From Sphingobium herbicidovorans (lineage in GTDB: Bacteria > Pseudomonadota > Alphaproteobacteria > Sphingomonadales > Sphingomonadaceae), in contig NZ_CP020538.1 in assembly GCF_002080435.1 (NCBI RefSeq), positions 2,227,501-2,291,500 on the forward strand: a stretch of 64,000 nt of DNA, given 5' to 3'. The notes under the pieces were generated by a model. That model was not told where the DNA came from, made no database searches, and was given only the letters and a program-made list of their open reading frames with translations. This document shows positions 45,783-55,279 of this stretch, one piece after another. Position 1 is the stretch's first letter, and each line of letters starts with the position of its first letter. A program made the translations under genes and the position numbers.

Positions 45783-46909
45783 CCATTTCGATCAGCAGCG
45801 CCTTCGACAGCGGCAATATTCGCGTTCGTTCCATCATCGACAGCGGCGCCAGCGTCCGGGCGGAGCTGGAAATCGTCAAGGACCGGGAGAGCGACTTCTA
45901 TCAATGGTTCCATTTCCGGGTCGCGGGCGTGGCCGGACGCGAGGTGGAGCTGGCCATCACCAATTGCGGGACATCGGCCTATCCCGACGGCTGGCCGGGT
46001 TACAGGGCGCGGGTGAGCGAGGATCGGGAAAACTGGACCCAGGCGGACACCAGCTATGCAAACGGCACGCTGACCATCCGCCTGTCGCCTGACGTCAATG
46101 CGGTGTGGCTGGCCTATTTCGCGCCCTATTCGATGGAGCGGCACCATGACCTGATTGCTTGGGCCGCGTGCCAGCCGGGGGTCGCGCATCGCGAACTGGG
46201 CCTGACGCTGGACGGGCAGCCGATGGACCTTCTGACGATAGGGGACGGGCCAAAGCAGGTGTGGCTCTATGCACGGCAGCATCCGGGCGAGAGCATGGCG
46301 CAATGGTGGATGGAAGGCGCGCTGGAGCGGCTGTGCGACGAAGAGGATGCGGTCGCACGCCTGCTGCGCCGACAAGCGACCTTTCACATCGTGCCGAACA
46401 TGAACCCCGATGGCAGTCGCAGGGGGCATTTGCGCACCAATGCGGCGGGCGTGAACCTGAACCGCGAATGGCACGAACCGTCGATGGAGCGCAGCCCCGA
46501 AGTGTTCCTGGTGCGCGCGGCGATGGACGAGACGGGGGTGGATTTCGCCATGGACGTGCATGGCGACGAAGCAATCCCGGCGGTGTTCCTGGCGGGGTTT
46601 GAGGGGATTGCGGGGCTGACGGAGCGGCAGCTGGCGCTCTATAATCGATACCGCGACACGCTGGCGCTGCGGACGCCGGATTTCCAGACGAAGCTAGGCT
46701 ATCCCACCGCTGCGGCGGGCAAGGCGAACCTGTCCATGTCCACCAACCAGATCGCCCAGCGCTTCGGCGCGGTGGCGATGACGCTGGAAATGCCGTTCAA
46801 GGATAATGACGACCTGCCCGACGCCGATTTCGGCTGGTCCCCCGCGCGGTCGATGCAGCTGGCGAAGGATTGTTTGGGGGTGTTGGCGGAGATGATTGGG
46901 GACGTTTGA
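45779..46909 (+). CDS. M14-type zinc carboxypeptidase, cytosolic carboxypeptidase-like
   Basis: The 376-residue protein has an N-terminal beta domain (about 1-110) typical of cytosolic carboxypeptidases. The M14 catalytic domain follows with ARQHPGES (two zinc ligands His and Glu), [20 protein letters not shown] with NLNREW, DVHGDE (third zinc ligand) and ALEMPF-like TLEMPFKDN with the catalytic glutamate. The start overlaps the previous stop (ATGA). Substrate unknown. Confidence 0.92.
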   Translation: MTISISSAFDSGNIRVRSIIDSGASVRAELEIVKDRESDFYQWFHFRVAGVAGREVELAITNCGTSAYPDGWPGYRARVSEDRENWTQADTSYANGTLTIRLSPDVNAVWLAYFAPYSMERHHDLIAWAACQPGVAHRELGLTLDGQPMDLLTIGDGPKQVWLYARQHPGESMAQWWMEGALERLCDEEDAVARLLRRQATFHIVPNMNPDGSRRGHLRTNAAGVNLNREWHEPSMERSPEVFLVRAAMDETGVDFAMDVHGDEAIPAVFLAGFEGIAGLTERQLALYNRYRDTLALRTPDFQTKLGYPTAAAGKANLSMSTNQIAQRFGAVAMTLEMPFKDNDDLPDADFGWSPARSMQLAKDCLGVLAEMIGDV

Positions 46910-46986
46910 GGGGGGGCGAGGGCGACTGGTAGGTGGTGACCATTTTGGTCGGCGAAATTAGTTGATTGAATTGCAAAGGCGATCGT

Positions 46987-47643
46987 TCAAGGCATGGCAC
47001 GATAATGTCCTAAATGGGCCTTGGCCTGCAAATCATTTGAGATCATTCGCATCAAACTGATAGTCTGTTCTGTAAGTGGATTTAGATCCTCGACCCCGAC
47101 GAAAGTTTCTTCGCCGTGAGCGATGGAGTTTCTTCGTTTCAACAGAATAACATCTATAAAATTCTCATGATCTGAAAAAATAGTGGGATCAACTCCGCAC
47201 ACGCGACAAATATCGCAAAGAACCTCAAAATTGAGATTTGATTTTGTATTGACTAGATTTTCATTGATTTGAACGAACCGCCGTGAGCCTCCATCAAGGA
47301 TGGCATCAATTAAATCTCCCCTTTCTTTGACACCTTTCTGACCGATCGCGGCAAGCTTTGGCAGGAAATCGTTTCTCAAAAATTGCCGAGTTAAAGATGA
47401 ATAAGCAATTTTGCGCAATGCGACATGAGTAAGATATTTTTGCGCAGAATATTTAACATGGCCTTCCCAGTGTGCGTAGGCAACGGTAACGAGCGCGCGG
47501 AGTAGGGCGGGCCGAGCAACCGTATCACTCAATAATACCGCAGATTTTAAGTCGCTTATTTCTTTGATTCGCCAAGTTAGATCTCGGGATAATTGATAGG
47601 CCAGATCTTGGTCGGAAAACGGTTTACTCACGGTTGAAACCAT
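46987..47643 (-). CDS. HEPN protein, MAE_28990/MAE_18760-like
   Basis: The 218-residue helical protein has a WEGHVKYSAQKYL helix and the catalytic HEPN motif RRNSIAHGEE (RNxxxH) near residue 172. This resembles the MAE_28990 group of predicted RNases. Its start lies 16 bases inside the DUF262 gene, so both come from one message. Base composition is clearly more AT-rich than the surroundings, with codons such as ATA and AAA, pointing to recent transfer. A nuclease role with the DUF262 protein is inferred. Confidence 0.75.
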   Translation of the reverse strand: MVSTVSKPFSDQDLAYQLSRDLTWRIKEISDLKSAVLLSDTVARPALLRALVTVAYAHWEGHVKYSAQKYLTHVALRKIAYSSLTRQFLRNDFLPKLAAIGQKGVKERGDLIDAILDGGSRRFVQINENLVNTKSNLNFEVLCDICRVCGVDPTIFSDHENFIDVILLKRRNSIAHGEETFVGVEDLNPLTEQTISLMRMISNDLQAKAHLGHYRAMP

Positions 47644-48743
47644 TGCGCTCCGTAAGGAACGGTTCGCTGTATTCTCGTTGTGCCGCGGACTCCGGGTGAG
47701 GTGAAGTTAGCTGTCGCAGGATCTTGCCAAAAATCCCGAGATTTTTGACGAATGAACCCCACAGCGTCGGGCAGAGCGCGAACATCTGACAGATTTTTGG
47801 CTATTCCAACCGCAATCGTCTCAAGCGCTACCAAGCCAATTTTACCTGTGTGTCTTACCCCATCAAATCTTCGGAGAGCCCTATCGCCATCCGCCTGAGA
47901 AAGCAGGTCAAAAGTTTGTATGATTGTAGACGTGTCTCGAGCAATATCTCCATTGCGAGCCAGCGCAATTGCGCCCTCATCGATATATTCTTCGACGTCT
48001 AACTTTCCATCATATTCTATGAATGTATGGACGAGAAAACGCATTGCTAGTTCAAGGTGACGTTGCTTCTGCTCTTGATCTTCATTTATTCCAGTCACAG
48101 TCTTGAAATTATCATTTTCTGCTGCTGTACGTAATGCTCTAAAATATGGAGCATTCACCATCAATGTAATTGAATTTCTCAACTCTTGAGCATTTGCTAC
48201 AGTTCCGCCAGCATTTAGCCTTTGGAAAAGATCAAATTTAGTGGCGTCATCACTCGGCCGCTTCAAAATTTCTACGCCTAGACGCGCTCTTCTGATTGCA
48301 AGTTGTTGAGTTTTATCTAGAGGCCTCTGGTCTGCTACTGCCACACCTTCGACCTGATCAGATTCTTCCCATACGACATTATGCAATGATGGGAGATACC
48401 GTGTTGCTTCCAGCACCGATGGTGGAGCTATCACTCCTTCGGGCAAACGTAGCTTTCCCATGAATTCTAGTATGGTCGATAAGCGCTGTAGACCGTCGAT
48501 AAGCTCCCATTTTCCTTGGTCTGTTTCAAAAACAAATATCGAAGGCAAAGGTATTCCCAGCAAAAGGGACTCAATTAGCTTCGATTTCTGGCCGGGCTCC
48601 CATCGAAAGAGCCGTTGAAACTCAGGATCGATAACTAGATCACCATCCTCATACTGACTAACGAGCTCGCTGATGGACATTGAATAAGCGTCAGTTCGCA
48701 CACTACGCGCAGCCAATTCAATTTCGTCAATCAAATCAGTCAT
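47628..48743 (-). CDS. DUF262 domain protein (GmrSD/ParB-like N-terminal type)
   Basis: The 371-residue protein has a DUF262 core in the first half: SISELVSQYEDGDLVIDPEFQRLFRW, LLGIPLPSIFVF and the signature DGLQRLSTIL, corresponding to the DGQQR nucleotide-site motif. The C-terminal half is helical and lacks the DUF1524 nuclease motif. It leads a two-gene AT-rich unit with the HEPN gene. DUF262 proteins are common in anti-phage modules, including GmrSD, DndB-linked and BrxU-type systems. Here the pairing suggests sensing by DUF262 and RNA cleavage by HEPN. Confidence 0.78.
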   Translation of the reverse strand: MTDLIDEIELAARSVRTDAYSMSISELVSQYEDGDLVIDPEFQRLFRWEPGQKSKLIESLLLGIPLPSIFVFETDQGKWELIDGLQRLSTILEFMGKLRLPEGVIAPPSVLEATRYLPSLHNVVWEESDQVEGVAVADQRPLDKTQQLAIRRARLGVEILKRPSDDATKFDLFQRLNAGGTVANAQELRNSITLMVNAPYFRALRTAAENDNFKTVTGINEDQEQKQRHLELAMRFLVHTFIEYDGKLDVEEYIDEGAIALARNGDIARDTSTIIQTFDLLSQADGDRALRRFDGVRHTGKIGLVALETIAVGIAKNLSDVRALPDAVGFIRQKSRDFWQDPATANFTSPGVRGTTRIQRTVPYGAQWFQP

Positions 48744-48884
48744 GTCCAGTCCCTTGAAGCCTCGTTCGACAGCTTAGCGTGAGGCTTGAGGTCAGGGCAA
48801 CTCCTGTCGGCACTCTCGACAGCTCGCCGTAGCGTAGATGCGGCTTTGCCTCTTATTTAAATTTGAGCCAGCGGCAATCTGCAC

Positions 48885-49604
48885 CTACCCAAACAAATCC
48901 CCCAGAAAATCCCGCATCGAGCGGAAGCTGCGGCGGTCCGCATCGGCGCTGTAGGCGAGGCCCTTTTCGGGCATGTTGACGGCTTGGTCGGTGAAGGCGT
49001 GGCCGGTGTGGCCATAGGCGTGGATCTGCCAGTCGCAGCCTGATTGCGTGAGTTCGTCGGCCAGGGCGACGGTGGCTTGGGGCGGGGCTATCGGGTCTTC
49101 CCAGCCGTGGCAGATCAGTAGCCTGGCCGTGATGGCGGCGTTGGGGAAGGGTGGGGCGTCATAGACGCCGTGGAAGCTCACTCCGCCTGCCATGTCCGCG
49201 CCGCTGCGGGCCAGATCGAGCACGCATTTGCCGCCGAAGCAGAAGCCGATTGCGGCGGTGCGGGCTTCATCCACTTCGTCGAGTGACTTGAGCAGCGCGT
49301 GCGCCGCCGTCACCCGGTCGCGCAGCAGGGCGCGGTCTGCGTTGAGTTCGGCCATGTAGCGGCCCATGTCCGGGTCGGTGCGCGCGGTGCGCTTGCCCTG
49401 TCCGTAGAGGTCGGTGACGAGGACTATGTAGCCGAGCGTGGCGACCTTTTCGGCATAGGCGAAATCGGCTTCCTTTGTGCCCAGCACGTTGGGGAAGAGG
49501 AGGATGCCGGGGCGGGGGCCTGACGCTGTATTGTCGAAGACGGCGAGGCTTTCGAACGTGCCGCCGGGGCCTTCATGGATGGTGACGCGGCGGGTGATGG
49601 GCAT
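48885..49604 (-). CDS. dienelactone hydrolase family protein
   Basis: The 239-residue alpha/beta hydrolase shows GFCFGGKCVLDLA with the nucleophile cysteine, ADMAGGVSFHGVYD, a C-terminal acidic residue in CHGWEDPIAPP, and the histidine in GHTGHAFTD. The Cys-Asp-His triad is typical. The physiological ester or lactone is unknown. It borders the AT-rich island. Confidence 0.9.
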   Translation of the reverse strand: MPITRRVTIHEGPGGTFESLAVFDNTASGPRPGILLFPNVLGTKEADFAYAEKVATLGYIVLVTDLYGQGKRTARTDPDMGRYMAELNADRALLRDRVTAAHALLKSLDEVDEARTAAIGFCFGGKCVLDLARSGADMAGGVSFHGVYDAPPFPNAAITARLLICHGWEDPIAPPQATVALADELTQSGCDWQIHAYGHTGHAFTDQAVNMPEKGLAYSADADRRSFRSMRDFLGDLFG

Positions 49605-49680
49605 GGCGCTCTCGCTGAATGGTGAGGGTCGGTGGCGAGACTAGGGGGCTTTGCGGGGGAGGCAAGAGGTTGGTTAGGCG

Positions 49681-49709
49681 CTGGACCCCGGATCAGGTCC
49701 GGGGTGACG
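49681..49709. repeat. dispersed hairpin repeat, ACCCCGGATC type, copy 1
   Basis: GACCCCGGA and TCCGGGGT are inverted around TCAGG. All but one of 29 bases match a second copy at 50835-50863, on the other side of prmA. Such repeats are frequent in sphingomonad intergenic regions. Confidence 0.7.
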
Positions 49710-49733
49710 GGACGGCGATTTGCCCTCACCCAA

Positions 49734-49757
49734 CCCTCTCCCGCGCGGGGGAGAGGG
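49734..49757. terminator. GC-rich hairpin after prmA
   Basis: CCCTCTCC and GGAGAGGG form a strong stem around CGCGCGGG, five bases beyond the prmA stop. There is no T run, so it may be a dispersed palindrome rather than a working terminator. Confidence 0.45.
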
Positions 49758-49762
49758 CTATT

Positions 49763-50761
49763 TCAAAGGCTTCCGAAACCCGGCGCTTCGCCGCGCGCCT
49801 GACGGTCGATGCGGCGGGGGCGTTTCCAGCCGATGGCGGGGCGCTTGCGCAGGCGCAGGGTGGGCCAGTCGCCTCGATCGCTGCGTTCGGCGAGGCGCAT
49901 GCCCTGCGTGCGGTAGGCGGTAAGGACGGCGTCGGCCTGTTCCTGTAGCAGCCCGGCGAGCAGGATGGTGCCGCCTTCATCGACCAGTGCGCAGAGCGAG
50001 GGGGCGAGTTCGATGAGCGGGCCAGCCAGGATGTTGGCGATCAGCAGGTCGTAGGGCGCGCGGGTGGCTATCGCGGGATGATCGACCCCGGCGGCGGTGT
50101 AGAGCGCGAGCTGACCCTGCCCCCGGCCGAGCGGGATGCGGTTGGCGGCGGCGTTCTGCGCGCTGATATCGACGGCGACGGGGTCGATATCCGACGCGGT
50201 CGCATAGGCGCGGGGCCACAGGTGGAGCGCCGCGAAGGCGAGCAGGCCGGTGCCTGTGCCCACATCGGCGACATTGCCAAAGCGCATGCCGATCCGGCGC
50301 ATGCGGTCGAGCATCAGCAGGCAGCCTGCGGTGGTTTCATGCTGGCCGGTGCCGAAGGCGCGGCTGGCTTCGATGAGGAAATTGATATGGCCCGACCGTT
50401 CCGGGTCGGCGGCGAGGTTGCGGACATGGAAGCGCCCGGCGGTGACGGGTTCGAGGCCCTGCTGGCTGAGCGTCACCCAATCTTCGTCGGGCAGCTGTTC
50501 GATCAGGGGTTTCGCGCCAGCGGCGCTGGGGACGAGGGTGCGAAGGAGCTTGATCGCGGCGGGGCTGGGTTCGCCCTCAAAATAGGCGTCGAGGCGCCAG
50601 GCGTTTTCGTCGTCGGGGGCCGCTTCGCTGGTCATCAGGACCGGCGGGCTGTTCATCAGCGCGAAGGCCGCAATGTCGCCGTCCAGCGCCTCTGCCTCCG
50701 CACGGGTGCAGGGGAGCGTGACTTTCCAGCTTTGGGCGGCGGTGGGGGCGGCGTCGGTCAT
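49763..50761 (-). CDS. prmA: 50S ribosomal protein L11 methyltransferase
   Basis: The 332-residue SAM methyltransferase has the L11-recognition N-terminal domain (about 1-110). The catalytic domain then shows SRAFGTGQHETT, DVGTGTGLLAFAA, TASDIDPVAV and LLIANILAGPLIELAP. The family core ends near WPTLRLRKR. About 25 extra basic residues follow, ending beside a palindrome, which suggests C-terminal read-on created by repeat insertion. Confidence 0.93.
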   Translation of the reverse strand: MTDAAPTAAQSWKVTLPCTRAEAEALDGDIAAFALMNSPPVLMTSEAAPDDENAWRLDAYFEGEPSPAAIKLLRTLVPSAAGAKPLIEQLPDEDWVTLSQQGLEPVTAGRFHVRNLAADPERSGHINFLIEASRAFGTGQHETTAGCLLMLDRMRRIGMRFGNVADVGTGTGLLAFAALHLWPRAYATASDIDPVAVDISAQNAAANRIPLGRGQGQLALYTAAGVDHPAIATRAPYDLLIANILAGPLIELAPSLCALVDEGGTILLAGLLQEQADAVLTAYRTQGMRLAERSDRGDWPTLRLRKRPAIGWKRPRRIDRQARGEAPGFGSL

Positions 50762-50834
50762 GCCGCGCCCTTTAGAACTTTGATGAGGGGAGGGGAAGCG
50801 GGTGCGCGCCTAGAGCCGCCGAGCGGGGGTTAAG

Positions 50835-50863
50835 CTGGACCCCGGATCAAGTCCGGGGTGACG
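50835..50863. repeat. dispersed hairpin repeat, ACCCCGGATC type, copy 2
   Basis: This is the second copy of the repeat at 49681-49709, in the same orientation and differing at one central base (A for G). It lies in the gap between prmA and the chemotaxis transducer gene. Confidence 0.7.
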
Positions 50864-50883
50864 ATGGGCGGTCTGGCTAACCT

Positions 50884-52215
50884 TCAGGCGACCTGACGCC
50901 CGAAGTCGGACGAGGCGGCGCGCAGGCTGGCAAGCTTGCCCTCCACGCTCATGAAGCCGCGTTCGAGCTGGTCGATTTCCGACGCGACGACTTCGGTATC
51001 CTGGCGGATCGCGGAAATGGTGCCCGACATCGAATCGGCGGCAAGCGCGGTTTCATCGACAGCCGCCGTGATCATGGTGACGGTCTGCGCCTGAACATCC
51101 ATGGCGTGGCGGATGCGGTCGGCGCTCGATTGCACTTCGCCCACGGTGTCGCGGATGCGTTCGTTGGTTTCGACCGACTGGCGGGTGGACGCCTGGATAT
51201 CGGCGATCCTGCCCGCAATCTCGTCGGTGGCGCGCGCCGTCTGGTTGGCGAGGCTCTTTACCTCCTGCGCGACGACGGCGAACCCGCGACCGGCATCGCC
51301 CGCGCGGGCCGCTTCGATCGTGGCGTTGAGGGCGAGCAGGTTGGTCTGGCCCGCAATGTCGCGGATGAGGCCGAGAATCGATTCGATCGACTTGGCATGT
51401 TCGGTCAGGGTAGTGGACATGGTGACGGCGTCGCCTGACTGGCGGGCGGCGCGCTGCGCCACGTCGGCGGCGCTTTCCACTTCGGTCCGGGCGTCCTCAA
51501 TCGCGCGGATGAGGCCAGCCGATGTCCGCGCGGCTTCGCGCATGGCGATGGCGGACTGTTCGGCGGCGGCGGCGACTTCGGACGCCTTGCCCAGCATGCC
51601 GCGCGTGGCGGCGGACGCATCCTTTGCCTGTTCGCGCAGCGATTCGCCCAGTTGCGAAGCGCCGTCGATCTCTCCCATGATTCGCTGTTCGAACAAGGTG
51701 CCGATCCGCTGGCGTTCGCTGCGCTGCGCTTCGGCTTCATCGCCGGCAAAGGCGTTGGTCATCAAGCTGGCGTCCACCATGCTGACCATGGTGATGATAT
51801 TCACCAGGCGCTGGCGCGTCGCGTCGTCCGGCGCCTTTCGCCACACCATGTCGATGAGCTGCTTGTTGGCGTCGGATACGGCGGTCAGCACGACGCCCAG
51901 CGGCAGGTTGCGCTTGCGCGCCAAGCGGACGCAGGCGATGCTGGAGCCGGCCCAGCTCCCCGCTTCATAGAAGCTGAGTTTCTGCCGCACATATTCATGC
52001 GCCTCGGTCTCGATCTTCGCGATGGTCGAGGCCGCCAGGACGCTGCGCAGGCGCGACTGGTCCATATAGCTGTCGAAGAAGGTGCGCGCGGAGATGGATG
52101 CCGCATCGCCGATCAGGTCGCGAATTTCGCGAAGCCCCGCGGCCAGTTCGCCGGTGGGATCGATTTCTGCCATGCTGGCGATCATTGCGCTCTTCGATGA
52201 TGCGGCGGACGTCAT
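50884..52215 (-). CDS. soluble methyl-accepting chemotaxis protein, possibly globin-coupled
   Basis: The 443-residue transducer lacks membrane segments. Its C-terminal half has the MCP signalling hairpin [20 protein letters not shown] and [18 protein letters not shown]. The first 170 residues are helical with a histidine in [11 protein letters not shown] and a later [12 protein letters not shown] helix, resembling the globin-coupled sensor layout; heme binding is not proven. GAGG precedes the ATG at 52215; a TTG at 52224 is in frame. It may steer the flagellar motor encoded 4 kb downstream. Confidence 0.82.
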   Translation of the reverse strand: MTSAASSKSAMIASMAEIDPTGELAAGLREIRDLIGDAASISARTFFDSYMDQSRLRSVLAASTIAKIETEAHEYVRQKLSFYEAGSWAGSSIACVRLARKRNLPLGVVLTAVSDANKQLIDMVWRKAPDDATRQRLVNIITMVSMVDASLMTNAFAGDEAEAQRSERQRIGTLFEQRIMGEIDGASQLGESLREQAKDASAATRGMLGKASEVAAAAEQSAIAMREAARTSAGLIRAIEDARTEVESAADVAQRAARQSGDAVTMSTTLTEHAKSIESILGLIRDIAGQTNLLALNATIEAARAGDAGRGFAVVAQEVKSLANQTARATDEIAGRIADIQASTRQSVETNERIRDTVGEVQSSADRIRHAMDVQAQTVTMITAAVDETALAADSMSGTISAIRQDTEVVASEIDQLERGFMSVEGKLASLRAASSDFGRQVA

Positions 52216-52384
52216 ATGCGGCAAACCTCAATTTGTCTTCTTTGTCAGGCTCGTGATAGCGCGATCTGGTTAATCAGTTCTTAGCCGTGATGATCCGGTC
52301 GCTCCGCCGGGGCGGCTTGCCCTCTTGACCGATCGTGCCTAAGGGGACGGGAATCAGGGACAAGCATCAGGGACGTAGGTAGAT

Positions 52385-52780
52385 ATGGCGCGAACCACGA
52401 GCCGGCCGCTCTCGCCGCATTTGACGATCTGGAAATGGGGGCCAGCGATGGCCGTTTCCATTATGCACCGCGTGACGGGCAATGGCCTGGCGACTGCGGG
52501 TGCCTTGGGTCTGGTCTGGTGGCTGATGGCCGCCGCGTCGGGGCCGGAAGCCTATGCGACCTTCGTGGCCTGTGCGACTTCGCCCATCGGCTATCTGGTA
52601 ATGGCGGGCCTCAGCTGGTTCTTCTTCCAGCATCTGACGTCGGGTCTGCGCCACTTCGTGCTCGACATGGGCGCTGGCTATGAACTGAAAAACAACAAGA
52701 CCTGGTCCGTGCTGACCTTCGTCATCTCGACGCTCCTCACCATCGCCTTCTGGGCCGCTATCTGCACGGGGAAATTCTGA
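52385..52780 (+). CDS. sdhC: succinate dehydrogenase cytochrome b556 subunit
   Basis: The 131-residue membrane anchor has RPLSPHLTIWKWGPAMAVSI, the HRVTGNGL motif and HLTSGLRHFVLDMG with a heme-ligand histidine, plus three hydrophobic spans. It is the first gene of the complex II operon. Its stop shares a base with the sdhD ATG (TGATG). Confidence 0.95.
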   Translation: MARTTSRPLSPHLTIWKWGPAMAVSIMHRVTGNGLATAGALGLVWWLMAAASGPEAYATFVACATSPIGYLVMAGLSWFFFQHLTSGLRHFVLDMGAGYELKNNKTWSVLTFVISTLLTIAFWAAICTGKF

Positions 52781-53169
52781 TGGGAACGGGAACCGGAATC
52801 GGCCGCGTCCGTGGCCTGGGCTCGGCCCGTCATGGCGCGCATCACTGGCTGGCGCAGCGTTATACCGCGATCGGCAACCTGTTGCTGGTGCTGTGGCTGC
52901 TGTTCAGCCTGATAGCGCTGCCGGGGCTCGATTATCAGAGCGTCCATAACTGGATCGCCAATCCGCTGGTCGCGGTGCCGCTGATGCTGATGGTCGTCAG
53001 CATTTTCTGGCACCTGCGCCTCGGCATGCAGGTGATGCTGGAGGATTATGTCCATGACAAGGGGCTGGCCTTCCTGTCCATGCTGCTGCTGAACTTCTAT
53101 GCCTTTGGCGGCGCGGCCGCGGGCGTATTCGCGATCGCCAAGATCGCCTTCACGGGGATCGTCAAATAA
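52780..53169 (+). CDS. sdhD: succinate dehydrogenase membrane anchor subunit
   Basis: The 129-residue protein has three membrane spans. It shows [20 protein letters not shown] at the start, [18 protein letters not shown], a heme and quinone site region, and a last hydrophobic helix. sdhA starts on its stop codon, which supports coupled synthesis of the complex. Confidence 0.95.
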   Translation: MGTGTGIGRVRGLGSARHGAHHWLAQRYTAIGNLLLVLWLLFSLIALPGLDYQSVHNWIANPLVAVPLMLMVVSIFWHLRLGMQVMLEDYVHDKGLAFLSMLLLNFYAFGGAAAGVFAIAKIAFTGIVK

Positions 53170-54983
53170 TGAGCGAAGCCTACAAGATCATCGACCACAC
53201 CTACGACACGGTCGTCGTGGGTGCTGGCGGCTCCGGCCTGCGCGCGACGATGGGCAGCGCCGAAGCGGGCCTGAAGACCGCGTGCATCACCAAGCTGTTC
53301 CCGACGCGCAGCCACACCGTGGCGGCGCAGGGCGGCATCGCCGCGAGCCTTGGCAACAACTCGCCCGACCACTGGACCTGGCACATGTACGACACCGTCA
53401 AGGGGTCCGACTGGCTGGGCGACCAGGACGCCATCGAATATATGGTGCGCGAGGCGCCTGCGGCCGTCATCGAGCTGGAACATGCCGGCGTGCCGTTCAG
53501 CCGTAACGAGAATGGGACGATCTATCAGCGCCCCTTCGGCGGCCACATGCAGAATATGGGCGCTGGCCCGCCGGTGCAGCGCACCTGCGCCGCCGCCGAC
53601 CGCACCGGCCACGCCATGCTGCACGCTCTGTATCAGCAGAGCCTGAAATATGACGCGGACTTCTACATCGAATATTTCGCCATCGACCTGATCATGGAAG
53701 ACGGCCCGAACGGCAAGGAATGCCGGGGCGTCGTCGCCATCTGCATGGAAGATGGTTCGATCCACCGCTTCCGCAGCAAGGCGGTGGTGCTGGCGACGGG
53801 CGGCTATGGCCGCGCCTATTTCTCCGCCACTTCGGCGCACAGCTGCACCGGCGACGGCGGCGGCATGGTGCTGCGCGCGGGCCTGCCGTTGCAGGATCTG
53901 GAGTTCGTGCAGTTCCACCCGACCGGCATTTACGGCGCGGGCGTGCTGATCACCGAAGGCGCGCGCGGCGAGGGCGGCTACCTCACCAACTCCGAAGGCG
54001 AGCGCTTCATGGAACGCTATGCCCCGTCGGCCAAGGATCTGGCGTCGCGTGACGTCGTGTCGCGCTCAATGGCGATGGAAATGCGCGAAGGGCGCGGCGT
54101 TGGTCCGAACAAGGATCATATATACCTGCACCTCGACCATATCGACCCCAAGGTGCTGGCCGAGCGTCTGCCGGGCATCACCGAAAGCGGAAAGATCTTC
54201 GCAGGCGTCGACCTGACGCGCCAGCCGCTGCCCGTGACCCCGACCGTCCATTATAATATGGGCGGCATCCCCTGTAACTATCATGGGCAGGTGGTGACGA
54301 AGGTCGGCGACGATCCCGAAGTCGTGGTGCCGGGTCTGTACGCGGTCGGCGAAGCGGCCTGCGTGTCGGTCCATGGCGCGAACCGCCTTGGCTCCAACTC
54401 GCTGATCGACCTTGTCGTGTTTGGCCGCGCTACGGGCCTGCACCTTAAGGAAACGATCAAGCCCAACGGATCGCACCGTCCGCTGCCCAAGGATGCGGCC
54501 GATCTGGCGCTGTCGCGCCTCGACCATTATCGCAATGCGAAGGGCGGTTCGCCCACGGCGAAAATCCGTCTGGAAATGCAGCACACCATGCAGAAGCATG
54601 CCGCCGTGTTCCGCGACAGCGCGCTGCTGGGCGAGGGCGTCACCAAGATCGCGCAGGTCAATGCCAGTATGCAGGATGTCGGCGTTTCGGATCGCTCGCT
54701 GATCTGGAACACCGACCTTATCGAGACGCTGGAGCTGGACAATTTGATGTCCCAGGCGGTCTGCACGATGGTCAGCGCGGAAAACCGCAAGGAAAGCCGC
54801 GGCGCGCACGCGCACGAGGATTTCCCGAACCGCGACGACGACAACTGGATGAAGCACACCGTCAGCTGGTTCGAAGGCTGGGGCGGCAAGGGCGGCAAGG
54901 TCAGCCTCGATTACCGTCCGGTGCACGATTACACGCTCACGGACGAAGCGGAATATATCAAGCCCAAGGCCCGCGTTTACTAA
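53169..54983 (+). CDS. sdhA: succinate dehydrogenase flavoprotein subunit
   Basis: The 604-residue catalytic subunit has an N-terminal Rossmann motif [12 protein letters not shown]. The histidine that binds FAD covalently lies in [31 protein letters not shown], the active-site arginine in SREGRGV-like [10 protein letters not shown], and [14 protein letters not shown] follow. It oxidises succinate to fumarate at the inner face of the membrane. The iron-sulfur subunit gene sdhB does not follow in this window. Confidence 0.97.
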   Translation: MSEAYKIIDHTYDTVVVGAGGSGLRATMGSAEAGLKTACITKLFPTRSHTVAAQGGIAASLGNNSPDHWTWHMYDTVKGSDWLGDQDAIEYMVREAPAAVIELEHAGVPFSRNENGTIYQRPFGGHMQNMGAGPPVQRTCAAADRTGHAMLHALYQQSLKYDADFYIEYFAIDLIMEDGPNGKECRGVVAICMEDGSIHRFRSKAVVLATGGYGRAYFSATSAHSCTGDGGGMVLRAGLPLQDLEFVQFHPTGIYGAGVLITEGARGEGGYLTNSEGERFMERYAPSAKDLASRDVVSRSMAMEMREGRGVGPNKDHIYLHLDHIDPKVLAERLPGITESGKIFAGVDLTRQPLPVTPTVHYNMGGIPCNYHGQVVTKVGDDPEVVVPGLYAVGEAACVSVHGANRLGSNSLIDLVVFGRATGLHLKETIKPNGSHRPLPKDAADLALSRLDHYRNAKGGSPTAKIRLEMQHTMQKHAAVFRDSALLGEGVTKIAQVNASMQDVGVSDRSLIWNTDLIETLELDNLMSQAVCTMVSAENRKESRGAHAHEDFPNRDDDNWMKHTVSWFEGWGGKGGKVSLDYRPVHDYTLTDEAEYIKPKARVY

Positions 54984-55009
54984 GACGCGCTGATAAAGCT
55001 GGATGAGGA

Positions 55010-55041
55010 AGGGGCGGGCCGCGAGGTTCGCCCTTTTTCGT
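55010..55041 (+). terminator. terminator after sdhA
   Basis: GGGCG and CGCCC flank a GC-rich loop, followed by TTTTT. It suggests that the sdhCDA message ends here, so sdhB must be expressed from another place. In the rest of the 55042-55279 gap I see nothing beyond the ribosome site of the next gene. Confidence 0.55.
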
Positions 55042-55279
55042 TTTTGGGTTGGGGAGTGTTGTGTTGAGCGGGCTGGAAGATGTTCTCGGTCCGCGTAAGC
55101 TCCGATGCCGAGGTTTGTTGGGCTTTAAATTGCGGTGGCTGGCCGTTGCGGAATGACGACTTTAGGACAACGGGGGTCGGTTAGTAGCCATTCCAGAAGA
55201 CGACAGGGCTGGGAGGCGCTGATACACAACTATTACAGGACACGCCGAATTTCGCATCGGCAGTGTCCGAGGAGGCAAT

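Noticed and set aside
48767..48824. Direct repeats CGACAGCT at 48767 and 48817 as attachment sites of the AT-rich island
   Set aside because: They are only eight bases long, both lie on the same side of the island, and there is no integrase or tRNA gene.
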